Positions 27,351 through 36,898 of a stretch of 64,000 nucleotides of DNA are shown here, piece by piece. Position numbers and translations under genes: made by a program. The stretch comes from Bacteroidales bacterium (GTDB lineage: Bacteria > Bacteroidota > Bacteroidia > Bacteroidales > UBA12077): assembly GCA_030637515.1 (NCBI GenBank), contig DAOWGM010000155.1, forward strand, positions 44,633-108,632. The letters are read 5' to 3'. Position 1 is the stretch's first letter, and each line of letters opens with the position of its first letter. Below the pieces are notes generated by a model. It was not told where the DNA came from. It saw only the letters and a list, made by a program, of their open reading frames with translations, and made no database searches.

Positions 27351-28068
27351 AATCCACATCAATATAATTTCCCCTTGGAGAAGGGGATTAAGGGGATCGA
27401 TAAATAGCTTTCAAACAAATCCCCCTAACCCCCTTTTAATAAAAGGGGGAATATTATTATTGGCAATTGTGATTTTCATTTCCAGTTGTTCTGCTCCCTA
27501 TAAAAACTTAAATAAAATTGAGTATTCTCCCGATCACATAAAAAATATACCTTATGCTCTTCCCTTTTCTGAAAAAACCTTAATTTATAAAACTGACATC
27601 AGCTTTTATAAGAATGATATCAGTGGATTGTTAATCATTAAGAAAATGGATGAAAGCATTTATCGCATTGCTTTAACTACACAGTTTGGATTAAAGATTT
27701 TTGATTTTGAGCTGAATCATGGCATTCTCAATGTAAAATACTGTGTCGAATATTTAAATAAACAGCTTATCATAAATACCTTCCAGAATGATTTCAATTT
27801 GCTTTTAATGCAAAATAAATCAGAAGCTCAGTATTTGATCGATAATTCGATACAAAATCAAAAAATATGGCAATTTACATCAGGTAAATTAAACTATAAT
27901 TACATTCAAAACACTGATTCAGAAAAGATTGAAATCATTAATCTTAAAAAACGAAATTCTGAAAAAATATCTGTAGGTTTGCAAAATTACACTGATGATA
28001 TTCCCAGAAATATTACTTTGGAACATCATAATATTAAATTGAAAATGAATTTAAAATTGATACAATAA
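27322..28068 (+). CDS. Lipoprotein, probable ApeN/DUF3261-like role in polyene export; true start uncertain
   Basis: 'GILLLAIVIFISSCSAPYKN' lipobox; position after LolA; upstream codons are encoded by the repeat. Confidence 0.55.
   Translation: MIMRNLISNKIHINIISPWRRGLRGSINSFQTNPPNPLLIKGGILLLAIVIFISSCSAPYKNLNKIEYSPDHIKNIPYALPFSEKTLIYKTDISFYKNDISGLLIIKKMDESIYRIALTTQFGLKIFDFELNHGILNVKYCVEYLNKQLIINTFQNDFNLLLMQNKSEAQYLIDNSIQNQKIWQFTSGKLNYNYIQNTDSEKIEIINLKKRNSEKISVGLQNYTDDIPRNITLEHHNIKLKMNLKLIQ
27371..27451. repeat. Interspersed palindromic repeat, CCCCTTGGAGAAGGGG...CCCCCTTTTAATAAAAGGGGGA type
   Basis: AAGGGGATTAAGGGGAT versus ATCCCCCTAACCCCCTT inverted arms. Confidence 0.7.
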
Positions 28069-28072
28069 GACC

Positions 28073-28447
28073 ATGCTTTTAAAAAATTTCTATACCATAG
28101 TTGAATTAGATTATAGCGATAAGGAAAATGTAAAAGCAATTATCGACTTAAATAAAGAACATGAGGTTTATGAAGGTCACTTCCCAGGGAATCCTGTAGT
28201 TCCAGGAGTTTGCCTTACTCAATTAATCAAGGAAGTAATGGAAAACGTCGAAGGCATGGATCTTAGTTTAGTTTATGCAAGTAATATTAAATTTATGGCT
28301 GTTGTTAATCCTGAAATTAATAGCCGACTTCAAATTGATCTTAAAGTTAAATATGATACTGAGCAAAACATTATAAAAGTTGATAGTATTACACATTTTA
28401 ACGATCAGGTTTTTTACAAATTTAAGGGTAACTTTAAGGCAAAATAA
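28073..28447 (+). CDS. FabZ/ApeI-like 3-hydroxyacyl-ACP dehydratase
   Basis: 'HEVYEGHFPGNPVVPGVCLTQLIKEV' catalytic motif. Confidence 0.88.
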   Translation: MLLKNFYTIVELDYSDKENVKAIIDLNKEHEVYEGHFPGNPVVPGVCLTQLIKEVMENVEGMDLSLVYASNIKFMAVVNPEINSRLQIDLKVKYDTEQNIIKVDSITHFNDQVFYKFKGNFKAK

Positions 28448-28459
28448 ATAACCGGAAAA

Positions 28460-29674
28460 ATGGCTGCGGATAAATACAAAGAATTATTCAGGGAGAAAAA
28501 GTGTTGTGTAATTATTCCAACTTATAATAATCATCAAACCATTGAGCAGGTTATTAATGATGTATTAGAATACACCGATCAAGTTGTTGTAGTTAACGAC
28601 GGATCAACAGATAATACAACTGAAATACTTAGGAAATTCACTCAGATTGATATTGTTAGCTATGCAAAGAATAAAGGAAAAGGGTACGCTCTAAGACAAG
28701 GATTCAAGTTCGCATGGTCAAAAGATTATCAATATGCCATTACAATTGACTCTGACGGTCAACACTTTGCCACAGATTTGCCAAACTTTGTTGAAGCGAT
28801 TGAAAAGAATCCTAATGCGATAATTATTGGAAATCGAAATATGGAGCAGGAAGGGATTCCCGGAAAGAGTAGTTTCGGAAATCGTTTTTCCAATTTTTGG
28901 TTTAAGTTCGAGACAGGGATAAAAATGCCCGACACGCAATCTGGTTATAGGTTATATCCACTCAAGCCACTAAGTAAAATGTTCTTTTTTACTCGTAAAT
29001 ATGAGTTTGAAATTGAAGTAATAGTTCGTGCTGCATGGAAAGGTGTTGATGTTACAGATGTTCCAATTCAAATATATTATGCGCCCATTGAAACTCGTGT
29101 TTCTCATTTCAGACCATTTCGTGATTTCTCAAGAGTAAGTATTCTAAACACAATTCTGGTTATTTATGCTTTGCTTATTGTAAAGCCATTTGAGTTTATA
29201 CGCAAACTGAATAAAAAAAATATTCAGGCATTTTTTCGCGATCAGATTCTTCAAAACAAAGAACCCAATATTAAAATCACTTTAGCAGTAATGCTTGGTT
29301 TATTTATGGGAGTTGCTCCTGTGTGGGGTTATCAGATGCTAATTGCATTTGCTTTGGCTCATCTTTTAAAACTGAATAAAATTATTGTTTTGGTAACTTC
29401 AAATATTAGTATTCCTCCAATGATTCCTGTTATCATATTTGCCAGTTTCAGAATTGGCGGATTATTTATTGAATCAAATAGGCTTAATGTAATATTTGAC
29501 AGAGGATTAAGTCTTGATTTAATTAAAGACAATATAGTTCAATACCTTGTAGGAAGCCTTGTATTTGGTATTATTTTAGCTGTTGTATTTGGTATTATAA
29601 CGTATATTCTACTTCTGATTTTCAGAAAAAAACCTGTACTTCAGAAAGAATTTGCAAAATCTTATCAGGATTAA
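28460..29674 (+). CDS. Family 2 glycosyltransferase fused to DUF2062-like membrane domain
   Basis: 'CVIIPTYNNHQTIEQVI...VVNDGSTDNT', 'TIDSDGQH'; C-terminal 'LAVMLGLFMGVAPVWGYQMLIAFALAHLLKLN' DUF2062 pattern. Confidence 0.9.
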   Translation: MAADKYKELFREKKCCVIIPTYNNHQTIEQVINDVLEYTDQVVVVNDGSTDNTTEILRKFTQIDIVSYAKNKGKGYALRQGFKFAWSKDYQYAITIDSDGQHFATDLPNFVEAIEKNPNAIIIGNRNMEQEGIPGKSSFGNRFSNFWFKFETGIKMPDTQSGYRLYPLKPLSKMFFFTRKYEFEIEVIVRAAWKGVDVTDVPIQIYYAPIETRVSHFRPFRDFSRVSILNTILVIYALLIVKPFEFIRKLNKKNIQAFFRDQILQNKEPNIKITLAVMLGLFMGVAPVWGYQMLIAFALAHLLKLNKIIVLVTSNISIPPMIPVIIFASFRIGGLFIESNRLNVIFDRGLSLDLIKDNIVQYLVGSLVFGIILAVVFGIITYILLLIFRKKPVLQKEFAKSYQD

Positions 29675-29685
29675 TCTAAAAAAGA

Positions 29686-32600
29686 ATGTCTAATTTATTT
29701 AATGCTCTATACGAACTCTTTCAAAAATTTAGAATCTCATTCATATTTCTGATCCTGATTATTTTTGGATCTTCAGCATACCTTGTTACAAAAATCAAGT
29801 TCGAAGAAGATATTACCAGAATGCTTCCTTCGGATGAGAATATTCAGAGAATAAGTATGGTTTCACAGAATATCAACTTTATGGATAAGTTGATAATAAA
29901 CATTGCTTTAAGCGATACTACTCTGAATTCTGATCCACAAAAATTAATTGATTTTGCCGATCAGTTAAATGCTAAAATTTCGATTTATCAACCAGAATTA
30001 ATTAAAGATATAAACTATCAGGTTTCAGATAAAATCATGTACGATGTATATGATACTTTCTTTGAAAATTTGCCTGTATTTCTTGAAGATAAGGATTACA
30101 AAAGAATTGATAGTTTAATTCTACAATCTGCAGTTGAAAGCTCTGTAAGAAACAATTTCAAAACGCTTATTTCTCCCGCAAGTATGGTAATGAAGCAGTT
30201 CATTATGAAAGATCCGCTTCACTTTACTCCTATTATATTAGATAAGTTGAATACTTTTCAAATTGGCGATAATTATGAAATTTATAATAGCAGGATCTTT
30301 ACTAAGGATAAAAAGAACCTGAGCATTTTTATTACATCAGCATTCCCATCAGGAGAAACTCAGAAAAACGGAAAACTAATTGAAATTCTTGATCAAACCA
30401 TTGATAGCCTCGAAATACAGTTTAATCAGGAAATAAACGCACAATATTATGGTGCTGCTGCAGTAGCTGTTGGAAATGCAAATCGCATTAAAAAAGACAT
30501 AAAACTTACAGTTACCATTGCATTAATTGTGCTTTTGGTATTTATGAGTTTGTTTTTCAGGAAGAAAAGCATTTTTCTTATTCTATTTCTTCCTGCAATT
30601 TTTGGAGGGAGCTTATCTCTCGCAATTCTTTATTTGATAAAGGGTTCCATTTCAGCAATATCGCTGGGAATAGGATCTGTACTTCTTGGAATTACGGTTG
30701 ATTATTCTTTACACCTATTCACACATTACCGAAGTGTAGGCGATGTAAAGAAAGTAATGAAAGATATTGCAACTCCTGTCTTAATGAGCACCTTAACAAC
30801 AGCTTCTGCATTCTTATGTTTGCTATTTGTTAGCTCAAAAGCATTGCAAGATTTAGGAATGTTTGCAGCAATTAGTGTAGTTGTGGCTGCTCTTTTTTCA
30901 TTAATTGTGCTTCCTCACTTTCTTAAGAAAAGAGATTTTGATAAAGCTCAAAAAGACAACAGGAAATCAATCATCGAAAAAATCACATCTTACCCTTACG
31001 AAAAAAATAAATATTTAATTCTTGGAATTGTAGCATTTACAATTGTTTCCATGTTTTTCTCTGGAAAAACGTCATTTGATGGTGATATGGATAAAATGAG
31101 CTATTTGTCCGAAGATTTAAAAGCAGCTGAAAATAATCTGAATAAAATAGCTAATGTCACACTTAAATCAGTTTATCTTATAAGTACTGGAGATAATCTG
31201 CAAGAGGCATTAATGAATAACGAAAAAGCTATTCCTGAGCTTGAGAAGTTAAAGCAAGAAAACATCATTAATCAATATACTTCGGTAAGTAAAATTCTAA
31301 TTTCAGATTCACTTCAAGAAGAAAGAATCAAGAAGTGGAATTCTTTCTGGACTACCGAAAAAGTAAATAAATTGAAATTAAATCTTCAGAATGTAGGAGG
31401 AAAGTATAAGTTCAAGCCAGAAGCTTTTTCATCGTTTTATCAGTTATTAGAAAAAGACTTTGAGACTATCAATCAAGAAGACTTAGGTGAATTAAGAAAA
31501 ATGTTTTTAAATGAATATATAACCGAACATGATGATATCACTACAGTTGTGAGCATATTAAAAGCAGATGAGAAAAATAAACCAATCATATACGAATCAT
31601 TTAAAAATAATGAAAGCTTAGTTGTTTTTGATAAGAAATATATGACCGATAATTTGGTGCGTGTTCTGAAAGATGATTTCAATTTACTAGTAAAACTTTC
31701 GTTGGGAATTGTTTTCTTAATCCTGCTGTTATCATTTGGAAGAATTGAATTAGCATTATTAACTTTTATTCCTATGGCTATTTCGTGGATTTGGACTTTA
31801 GGTTTAATGGGAATATTCGGAATAAAGTTCACAATCTTTAACATCATTATTTCGACTTTCATATTTGGATTAGGAATCGATTACTCGATTTTCATTATGC
31901 GAGGAATGCTTCAAGAATATAAATACGGAGTTAAACATCTTAACTCTTATAAAACATCCATCTTACTATCAGCAGTAACAACAATAACCGGAATCGGAGT
32001 TTTAATTTTCGCTCAACATCCTGCCTTGAAATCAATGGCACTGTTAACAATTATAGGAATACTTTCAGTGATTATTATTTCGTATACAATAGAACCTGCA
32101 TTATTTAAGCTGTTTATTTTAAATCGCAAGAAAAAAGGGAAAATTGCTTTTTCATTTCAAGAGTTAATAAACTCAATTATTGCATGGAGTATATTTGTTT
32201 TAGGATCAGTAGTGAATTCAATTATAGGAATAATTATTTTTAAAGTATTTCGCTTAAAAAATGCTCGGGTAAAACTCTTCTATAATTACCTGATTAATTA
32301 TACCACAAAGGCATTATATCATGTAATGTTTAATATTAAGAAAAGATATATAAATCCAAATAATGAAGATTTCAAAAAACCATCTGTAATTATTTGTAAT
32401 CACCAGTCGCACTTAGATTTAATCTATAATTTATCGATGCATCCAAAACTCATTATTCTCACAAATGATTGGGTTCAGAATAGTAAAATATATGGAAGCG
32501 TTGTTCAAATGGCTGAATTCTTTTCGGTTACAGAAGGATACGAAGCATTATTACCTAAACTTCAAGAGAAAGTTAACAATGGATATTCAATTTTAGTTTA

Positions 32601-33549
32601 TCCGGAAGGAACACGATCCGTTAATTATAAAATGAAACGTTTTCATAAAGGTGCTTTTTATATTGCCGAAAAACTAAATTTAGATATATTACCAATTATA
32701 TTGCATAGTACAGGTTACTGCATAACAAAAGGTGATGATTTACTTGTAAAAAACACGACTGTTACGGTTCGTTTTTTGGATCGAATTACTCCTAAAAATA
32801 ATGATTATGGAGAAAATTACTCTGAACGTGCTAAGAAAATCGGGCGATATTTCAGGGAAGAATATAATCAAATGAGAATAGACTTGGAAGGTCCAAAATA
32901 TTACCGAAGTCAACTTCTAAAGAATTATTTATATAAAGGACCAGTTTTAGAATGGTACCTGAAAGTAAAACTCAGACTGGAAAAAAACTACGAATTATTT
33001 AATTCGCTGGTTCCTCGAGAAGGAAAAATATATGATATTGGATGTGGTTACGGTTATCTTTCCTATATGCTTCATTTCGTTTCTGAAGATAGAATAGTTA
33101 CCGGAATAGATCACGACTCAGAAAAAATATTGGTTGCAAATAACTGTCCATCGAAGAATGAAAAGATAAATTTTGAAAGTGCTGATATCACAAAATACAA
33201 TTTTGAACCTGCCGATGTTTTCTTATTAAGTGATGTACTACATTATATACCAAAAGTAGATCAGGAAAAAGTAATTTCAAACTGTATTAATAATCTGAAT
33301 GATAATGGAATGATTATTATTCGTGATGCTAATACAAAACTGAAAGAAAGACATAAAGGAACTCGTTTTACAGAGATATTCTCGACTAAAATATTTGGTT
33401 TTAATAAAACCATAAGTAAATCAAAAGAACTATATTTTGTATCTTCAGATGATATTTTCGAGATATTTAAAAAGCACAATATGCAAGTTGAAATTGTTGA
33501 TCAAACAAAATTGACTTCTAATGTGGTTTATATAATTAAGAAGAAATAA
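29686..33549 (+). CDS. Three-domain fusion: MMPL/RND-type exporter + PlsC-like acyltransferase + SAM methyltransferase
   Basis: Two blocks of RND-like TM segments ('GITVDYSLHLFTHYR', 'FGLGIDYSIFIMRG'); 'NHQSHLDLI' (HxxxxD) and 'YPEGTRS'; 'IYDIGCGYGYLSYML'. Confidence 0.9.
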   Translation: MSNLFNALYELFQKFRISFIFLILIIFGSSAYLVTKIKFEEDITRMLPSDENIQRISMVSQNINFMDKLIINIALSDTTLNSDPQKLIDFADQLNAKISIYQPELIKDINYQVSDKIMYDVYDTFFENLPVFLEDKDYKRIDSLILQSAVESSVRNNFKTLISPASMVMKQFIMKDPLHFTPIILDKLNTFQIGDNYEIYNSRIFTKDKKNLSIFITSAFPSGETQKNGKLIEILDQTIDSLEIQFNQEINAQYYGAAAVAVGNANRIKKDIKLTVTIALIVLLVFMSLFFRKKSIFLILFLPAIFGGSLSLAILYLIKGSISAISLGIGSVLLGITVDYSLHLFTHYRSVGDVKKVMKDIATPVLMSTLTTASAFLCLLFVSSKALQDLGMFAAISVVVAALFSLIVLPHFLKKRDFDKAQKDNRKSIIEKITSYPYEKNKYLILGIVAFTIVSMFFSGKTSFDGDMDKMSYLSEDLKAAENNLNKIANVTLKSVYLISTGDNLQEALMNNEKAIPELEKLKQENIINQYTSVSKILISDSLQEERIKKWNSFWTTEKVNKLKLNLQNVGGKYKFKPEAFSSFYQLLEKDFETINQEDLGELRKMFLNEYITEHDDITTVVSILKADEKNKPIIYESFKNNESLVVFDKKYMTDNLVRVLKDDFNLLVKLSLGIVFLILLLSFGRIELALLTFIPMAISWIWTLGLMGIFGIKFTIFNIIISTFIFGLGIDYSIFIMRGMLQEYKYGVKHLNSYKTSILLSAVTTITGIGVLIFAQHPALKSMALLTIIGILSVIIISYTIEPALFKLFILNRKKKGKIAFSFQELINSIIAWSIFVLGSVVNSIIGIIIFKVFRLKNARVKLFYNYLINYTTKALYHVMFNIKKRYINPNNEDFKKPSVIICNHQSHLDLIYNLSMHPKLIILTNDWVQNSKIYGSVVQMAEFFSVTEGYEALLPKLQEKVNNGYSILVYPEGTRSVNYKMKRFHKGAFYIAEKLNLDILPIILHSTGYCITKGDDLLVKNTTVTVRFLDRITPKNNDYGENYSERAKKIGRYFREEYNQMRIDLEGPKYYRSQLLKNYLYKGPVLEWYLKVKLRLEKNYELFNSLVPREGKIYDIGCGYGYLSYMLHFVSEDRIVTGIDHDSEKILVANNCPSKNEKINFESADITKYNFEPADVFLLSDVLHYIPKVDQEKVISNCINNLNDNGMIIIRDANTKLKERHKGTRFTEIFSTKIFGFNKTISKSKELYFVSSDDIFEIFKKHNMQVEIVDQTKLTSNVVYIIKKK

Positions 33550-33586
33550 ATAAAGTGTTAAGTAATATTGGAATAGTTGTTTATCT

Positions 33587-33646
33587 TTCGACAAGCTCAA
33601 GATGACAACTAACCTAAATTAGGGCTGTCACACTGAGCCTGTCGAA
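33587..33646. repeat. Interspersed palindromic repeat (TTCGACAAGCTCAAGATGACA ... TGTCACACTGAGCCTGTCGAA)
   Basis: Inverted arms read directly; same family as 26601 and 39561. Confidence 0.8.
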
Positions 33647-33694
33647 GTGTGTTTTATGCTTCTATAAATTTATAAATTAAGTACCGGTTTAAAA

Positions 33695-35185
33695 ATGCCA
33701 AAATACGATGTAGTCATAATAGGAAGTGGATTAGGCGGTTTGCTGTGTGGTAATATCCTTAGCAAGGAAGGAATGAATGTTTGTATTTTGGAAAAGCAAA
33801 ATCAGTTTGGGGGGAACTTGCAAACCTTTAAGCGTGATGGAAAAACTTTTGATACAGGGATTCATTATGTTGGTGGATTAGGCAAAGGCCAAAATCTACA
33901 TCAGTATCTTAAATATGTCGGAATTATTGATGATCTAAAAATTCAACAATTAGATCAGAACGCTTTTGATAAAATAAATTTCGAAGGAAAAACATATTCA
34001 TATGCCCAAGGCTTCGACAATTTTATAGATACTCTTGCTACTGATTTTCCAAATGAAAGAGAAGCACTAAAAGAATACGTAAAGAAAATAAAGGAAATAT
34101 GTAATGAATTCCCATTGTTTAATATTAGACCAAATTTGGGATTAGATAATGAAGAAATGTATTTTGAAGAAAGCGTTGGTAGTTTTCTTCAATCAATTAC
34201 AAAAAATAAAACTTTGCAAAATGTTTTAGCTGGAAACAATATGCTCTATGCAGGAGATCCTTTTAAAACACCTGTTGCCCTACATGCTTTAATTACATAT
34301 TCATTAATTGAAGGCGCTTATCGTTTTGAAAATGGGAGTCAACAATTTGCTGATTTACTTATAGAAACCATTCAGAATAATGGTGGAACATTAATGAATA
34401 ATAGCGAAGTCCAAGAACTAAAAGTAACCGACAGAAAAATTGAATCTGCAGTTTTGAGTAATGGAAAAATAATTGAAGCAGATAACTTTATTTCAGCTAT
34501 CCATCCATCCGTTACGCTTGATATGACAGACACAAAGTTGTTACGTAAATCATATCGTTCCAGAATCAATGACCTGGAAGAAACCATTTCTGTATTTACT
34601 GTTTATATCTCGCTAAAACCAGATAGTTTTCCGTATTTAAATCATAATTACTATCATTTTAACGAAGATAATGTTTGGAGCATTCCAAATTATAATCTTG
34701 AGAAATGGCCACAAGAATATTTGTTTTTCACATTACCTAAAGCTAACTCAACAAAATATGCTGAAACAGCAACTGTAATAACTTATATGAAGTACGATGA
34801 AGTTAAGCAATGGGAAAATTCACAAGTTGGTAATCGAGGTAAAGATTATGAAGAATTTAAAAGACAAAAGGCTGAAATATTGATTGATCAAGTTGAAAAA
34901 CAATACCCAGGCTTTAAAGCAAGTATAAATAATTATTACACCTCCTCTCCTCTTACAATGAAAAATTATACAGGAACTAAAAACGGTTCCATGTATGGAA
35001 TAGTACACGACAGTAATGATGCATTAAGAACACGAATATCACCAAAAACAAAAATCCCTAATTTATTGTTAAGTGGACAGAATGTTAATATTCATGGTGT
35101 TTTAGGAGTGACAATTGGTTCCGTTCTAACATGCACTGAATTACTTGGAATGGAATATTTATTAGAAAAAATTAAAAATGCATAG
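33695..35185 (+). CDS. FAD/NAD(P)-dependent oxidoreductase, CrtI (phytoene desaturase)-like
   Basis: 'DVVIIGSGLGGLLCGNILSKEGMNVCILEKQNQFGGNLQTF' dinucleotide-binding motif; C-terminal 'PNLLLSGQNVNIHGVLGVTIGSVLT'. Confidence 0.88.
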   Translation: MPKYDVVIIGSGLGGLLCGNILSKEGMNVCILEKQNQFGGNLQTFKRDGKTFDTGIHYVGGLGKGQNLHQYLKYVGIIDDLKIQQLDQNAFDKINFEGKTYSYAQGFDNFIDTLATDFPNEREALKEYVKKIKEICNEFPLFNIRPNLGLDNEEMYFEESVGSFLQSITKNKTLQNVLAGNNMLYAGDPFKTPVALHALITYSLIEGAYRFENGSQQFADLLIETIQNNGGTLMNNSEVQELKVTDRKIESAVLSNGKIIEADNFISAIHPSVTLDMTDTKLLRKSYRSRINDLEETISVFTVYISLKPDSFPYLNHNYYHFNEDNVWSIPNYNLEKWPQEYLFFTLPKANSTKYAETATVITYMKYDEVKQWENSQVGNRGKDYEEFKRQKAEILIDQVEKQYPGFKASINNYYTSSPLTMKNYTGTKNGSMYGIVHDSNDALRTRISPKTKIPNLLLSGQNVNIHGVLGVTIGSVLTCTELLGMEYLLEKIKNA

Positions 35186-36866
35186 ATTAAAGAAAATATT
35201 AAAAGCACTGTTAAAAACCATAGCTATACTGGTAATTCTCGTATTGATTTTAGTTGTTATTTTCAAAATAACAACTAAACTTAATCCACCTGAAATACAG
35301 AATTCAATAGTTGAAAATTTAGAAAGAACAACAATTGATTCTAACTTTTATTCTATTAATAAAAACTGGCTTCAAAAGAATGATCATGGATTATGGGAAA
35401 TGTATATTGAAGGTGCTGCATATGAGCGTGGAATAATTAATGGTAAACTTTCGAAAGAACTCATTTACAAACAAGAAAATGCTTTTGTAAACCAAATTAA
35501 GGTGATGATTCCATCAGAGCGTTATCTTAAATTTCTCAAAAGCTTTATTGCATTCTTTAATCGTAATATTGATGAACACATTATTGAAGAATATCAGCAG
35601 GAAATTTACGGTATTTCACAATCTGCTTCTAACCAATTTGATTTTATTGCTCCCAATTATCATCGTATTTTAAATTATCATGCGGCTCATGATATTGGCC
35701 ATGCTTTGCAAAATATGAATTTAGTAGCATGTACAGCCTTTTCAGGTTGGGATTCACGATCAGCCGATAGTTCATTAATTATAGGTCGAAACTTTGATTT
35801 TTATGTTGGTGATGAATTTGCTGAAGATAAAATAGTCCTATTTTGTGATCCGGAAGAAGGACACAATTTTATGATTGTTACTTGGGGCGGAATGATTGGT
35901 GCTACATCTGGCATGAACGATCAGGGATTAACTGTAACATTAAATGCAGCAAAATCTGATATTCCTTATAGCGCGGCAACTCCGGTTTCACTGGTGGCAA
36001 GGGAAATTCTACAATATGCTTCTACCATTGAAGAAGCATATGAGATTGCTAAAAAAAGAAAAATGTTTGTATCGGAATCTTTATTTATTGGATCTGCAAA
36101 AGATGGCAGAACAACAATCATAGAAAAATCACCAGACAATCAAGCATTATTTAAAACCGATAAGGATTTTATTATTTGCAGCAATCATTTTCAGAGTGAA
36201 GAATTGAAAAAGGAAGAATTTGCCAACGCAAAAATATGTGATTACGCTACAACTTATCGATATAAAAGAGTTGAAGAACTTTTAGATCAGAATTCCCAAC
36301 TGAATATTAAAAATGTTGCTGAAATATTACGTGATCAAAAAGGCTTGAAAAATGAAAATATCGGAATGGGAAATGAAAAAGCGGTAAACCAATTAATAGC
36401 ACATCATTCCATTATTTTTAAACCAGAAGAATTAAAAGCTTGGGTTTCAACTTCTCCTTTTCAATTGGGTGAATATGTTTGTTATGATCTGAACGAAGTT
36501 TTTGCGGAAGCTAAAGAGATTAAAGAATCAACAATTATTTATAATGATGAACTAACTATAACGGCAGATTTATTCTTATCTTCCTCTGATTATAAAAACT
36601 TTATTCGTTTTAAAGATATTAGATCAGAAATTAAAAATGCTATAAAAACAGATAATCGAATTCCTGACGAAGCTTTTATTTTCAATGAAATGATTGCATT
36701 GAACCGCGAATTCTTTGAAACATTTGTATACATTGGCGATTATTTTAATCATTTTAAAATTAAGGATAAAGCGGTTTTAGCATACAAAAAAGCATTAACA
36801 AAAGAAATCCCTAATATTTATCAAAAAGAGAATATTCAGGAAAAAATAAACGACCTGGAAAACTAA
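35178..36866 (+). CDS. C45-family (acyl-CoA:6-APA acyltransferase-like) Ntn hydrolase/acyltransferase, membrane anchored
   Basis: 'NLVACTAFSGWDSRSADSSLIIGRNFDFYVGDEF' with presumptive autoprocessing Cys; 'MIGATSGMNDQGLTVTLNAA'; N-terminal TM. Confidence 0.8.
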   Translation: MHRLKKILKALLKTIAILVILVLILVVIFKITTKLNPPEIQNSIVENLERTTIDSNFYSINKNWLQKNDHGLWEMYIEGAAYERGIINGKLSKELIYKQENAFVNQIKVMIPSERYLKFLKSFIAFFNRNIDEHIIEEYQQEIYGISQSASNQFDFIAPNYHRILNYHAAHDIGHALQNMNLVACTAFSGWDSRSADSSLIIGRNFDFYVGDEFAEDKIVLFCDPEEGHNFMIVTWGGMIGATSGMNDQGLTVTLNAAKSDIPYSAATPVSLVAREILQYASTIEEAYEIAKKRKMFVSESLFIGSAKDGRTTIIEKSPDNQALFKTDKDFIICSNHFQSEELKKEEFANAKICDYATTYRYKRVEELLDQNSQLNIKNVAEILRDQKGLKNENIGMGNEKAVNQLIAHHSIIFKPEELKAWVSTSPFQLGEYVCYDLNEVFAEAKEIKESTIIYNDELTITADLFLSSSDYKNFIRFKDIRSEIKNAIKTDNRIPDEAFIFNEMIALNREFFETFVYIGDYFNHFKIKDKAVLAYKKALTKEIPNIYQKENIQEKINDLEN

Positions 36867-36898
36867 AATAGAATTATTAACATTCTAAATAAACCTAA

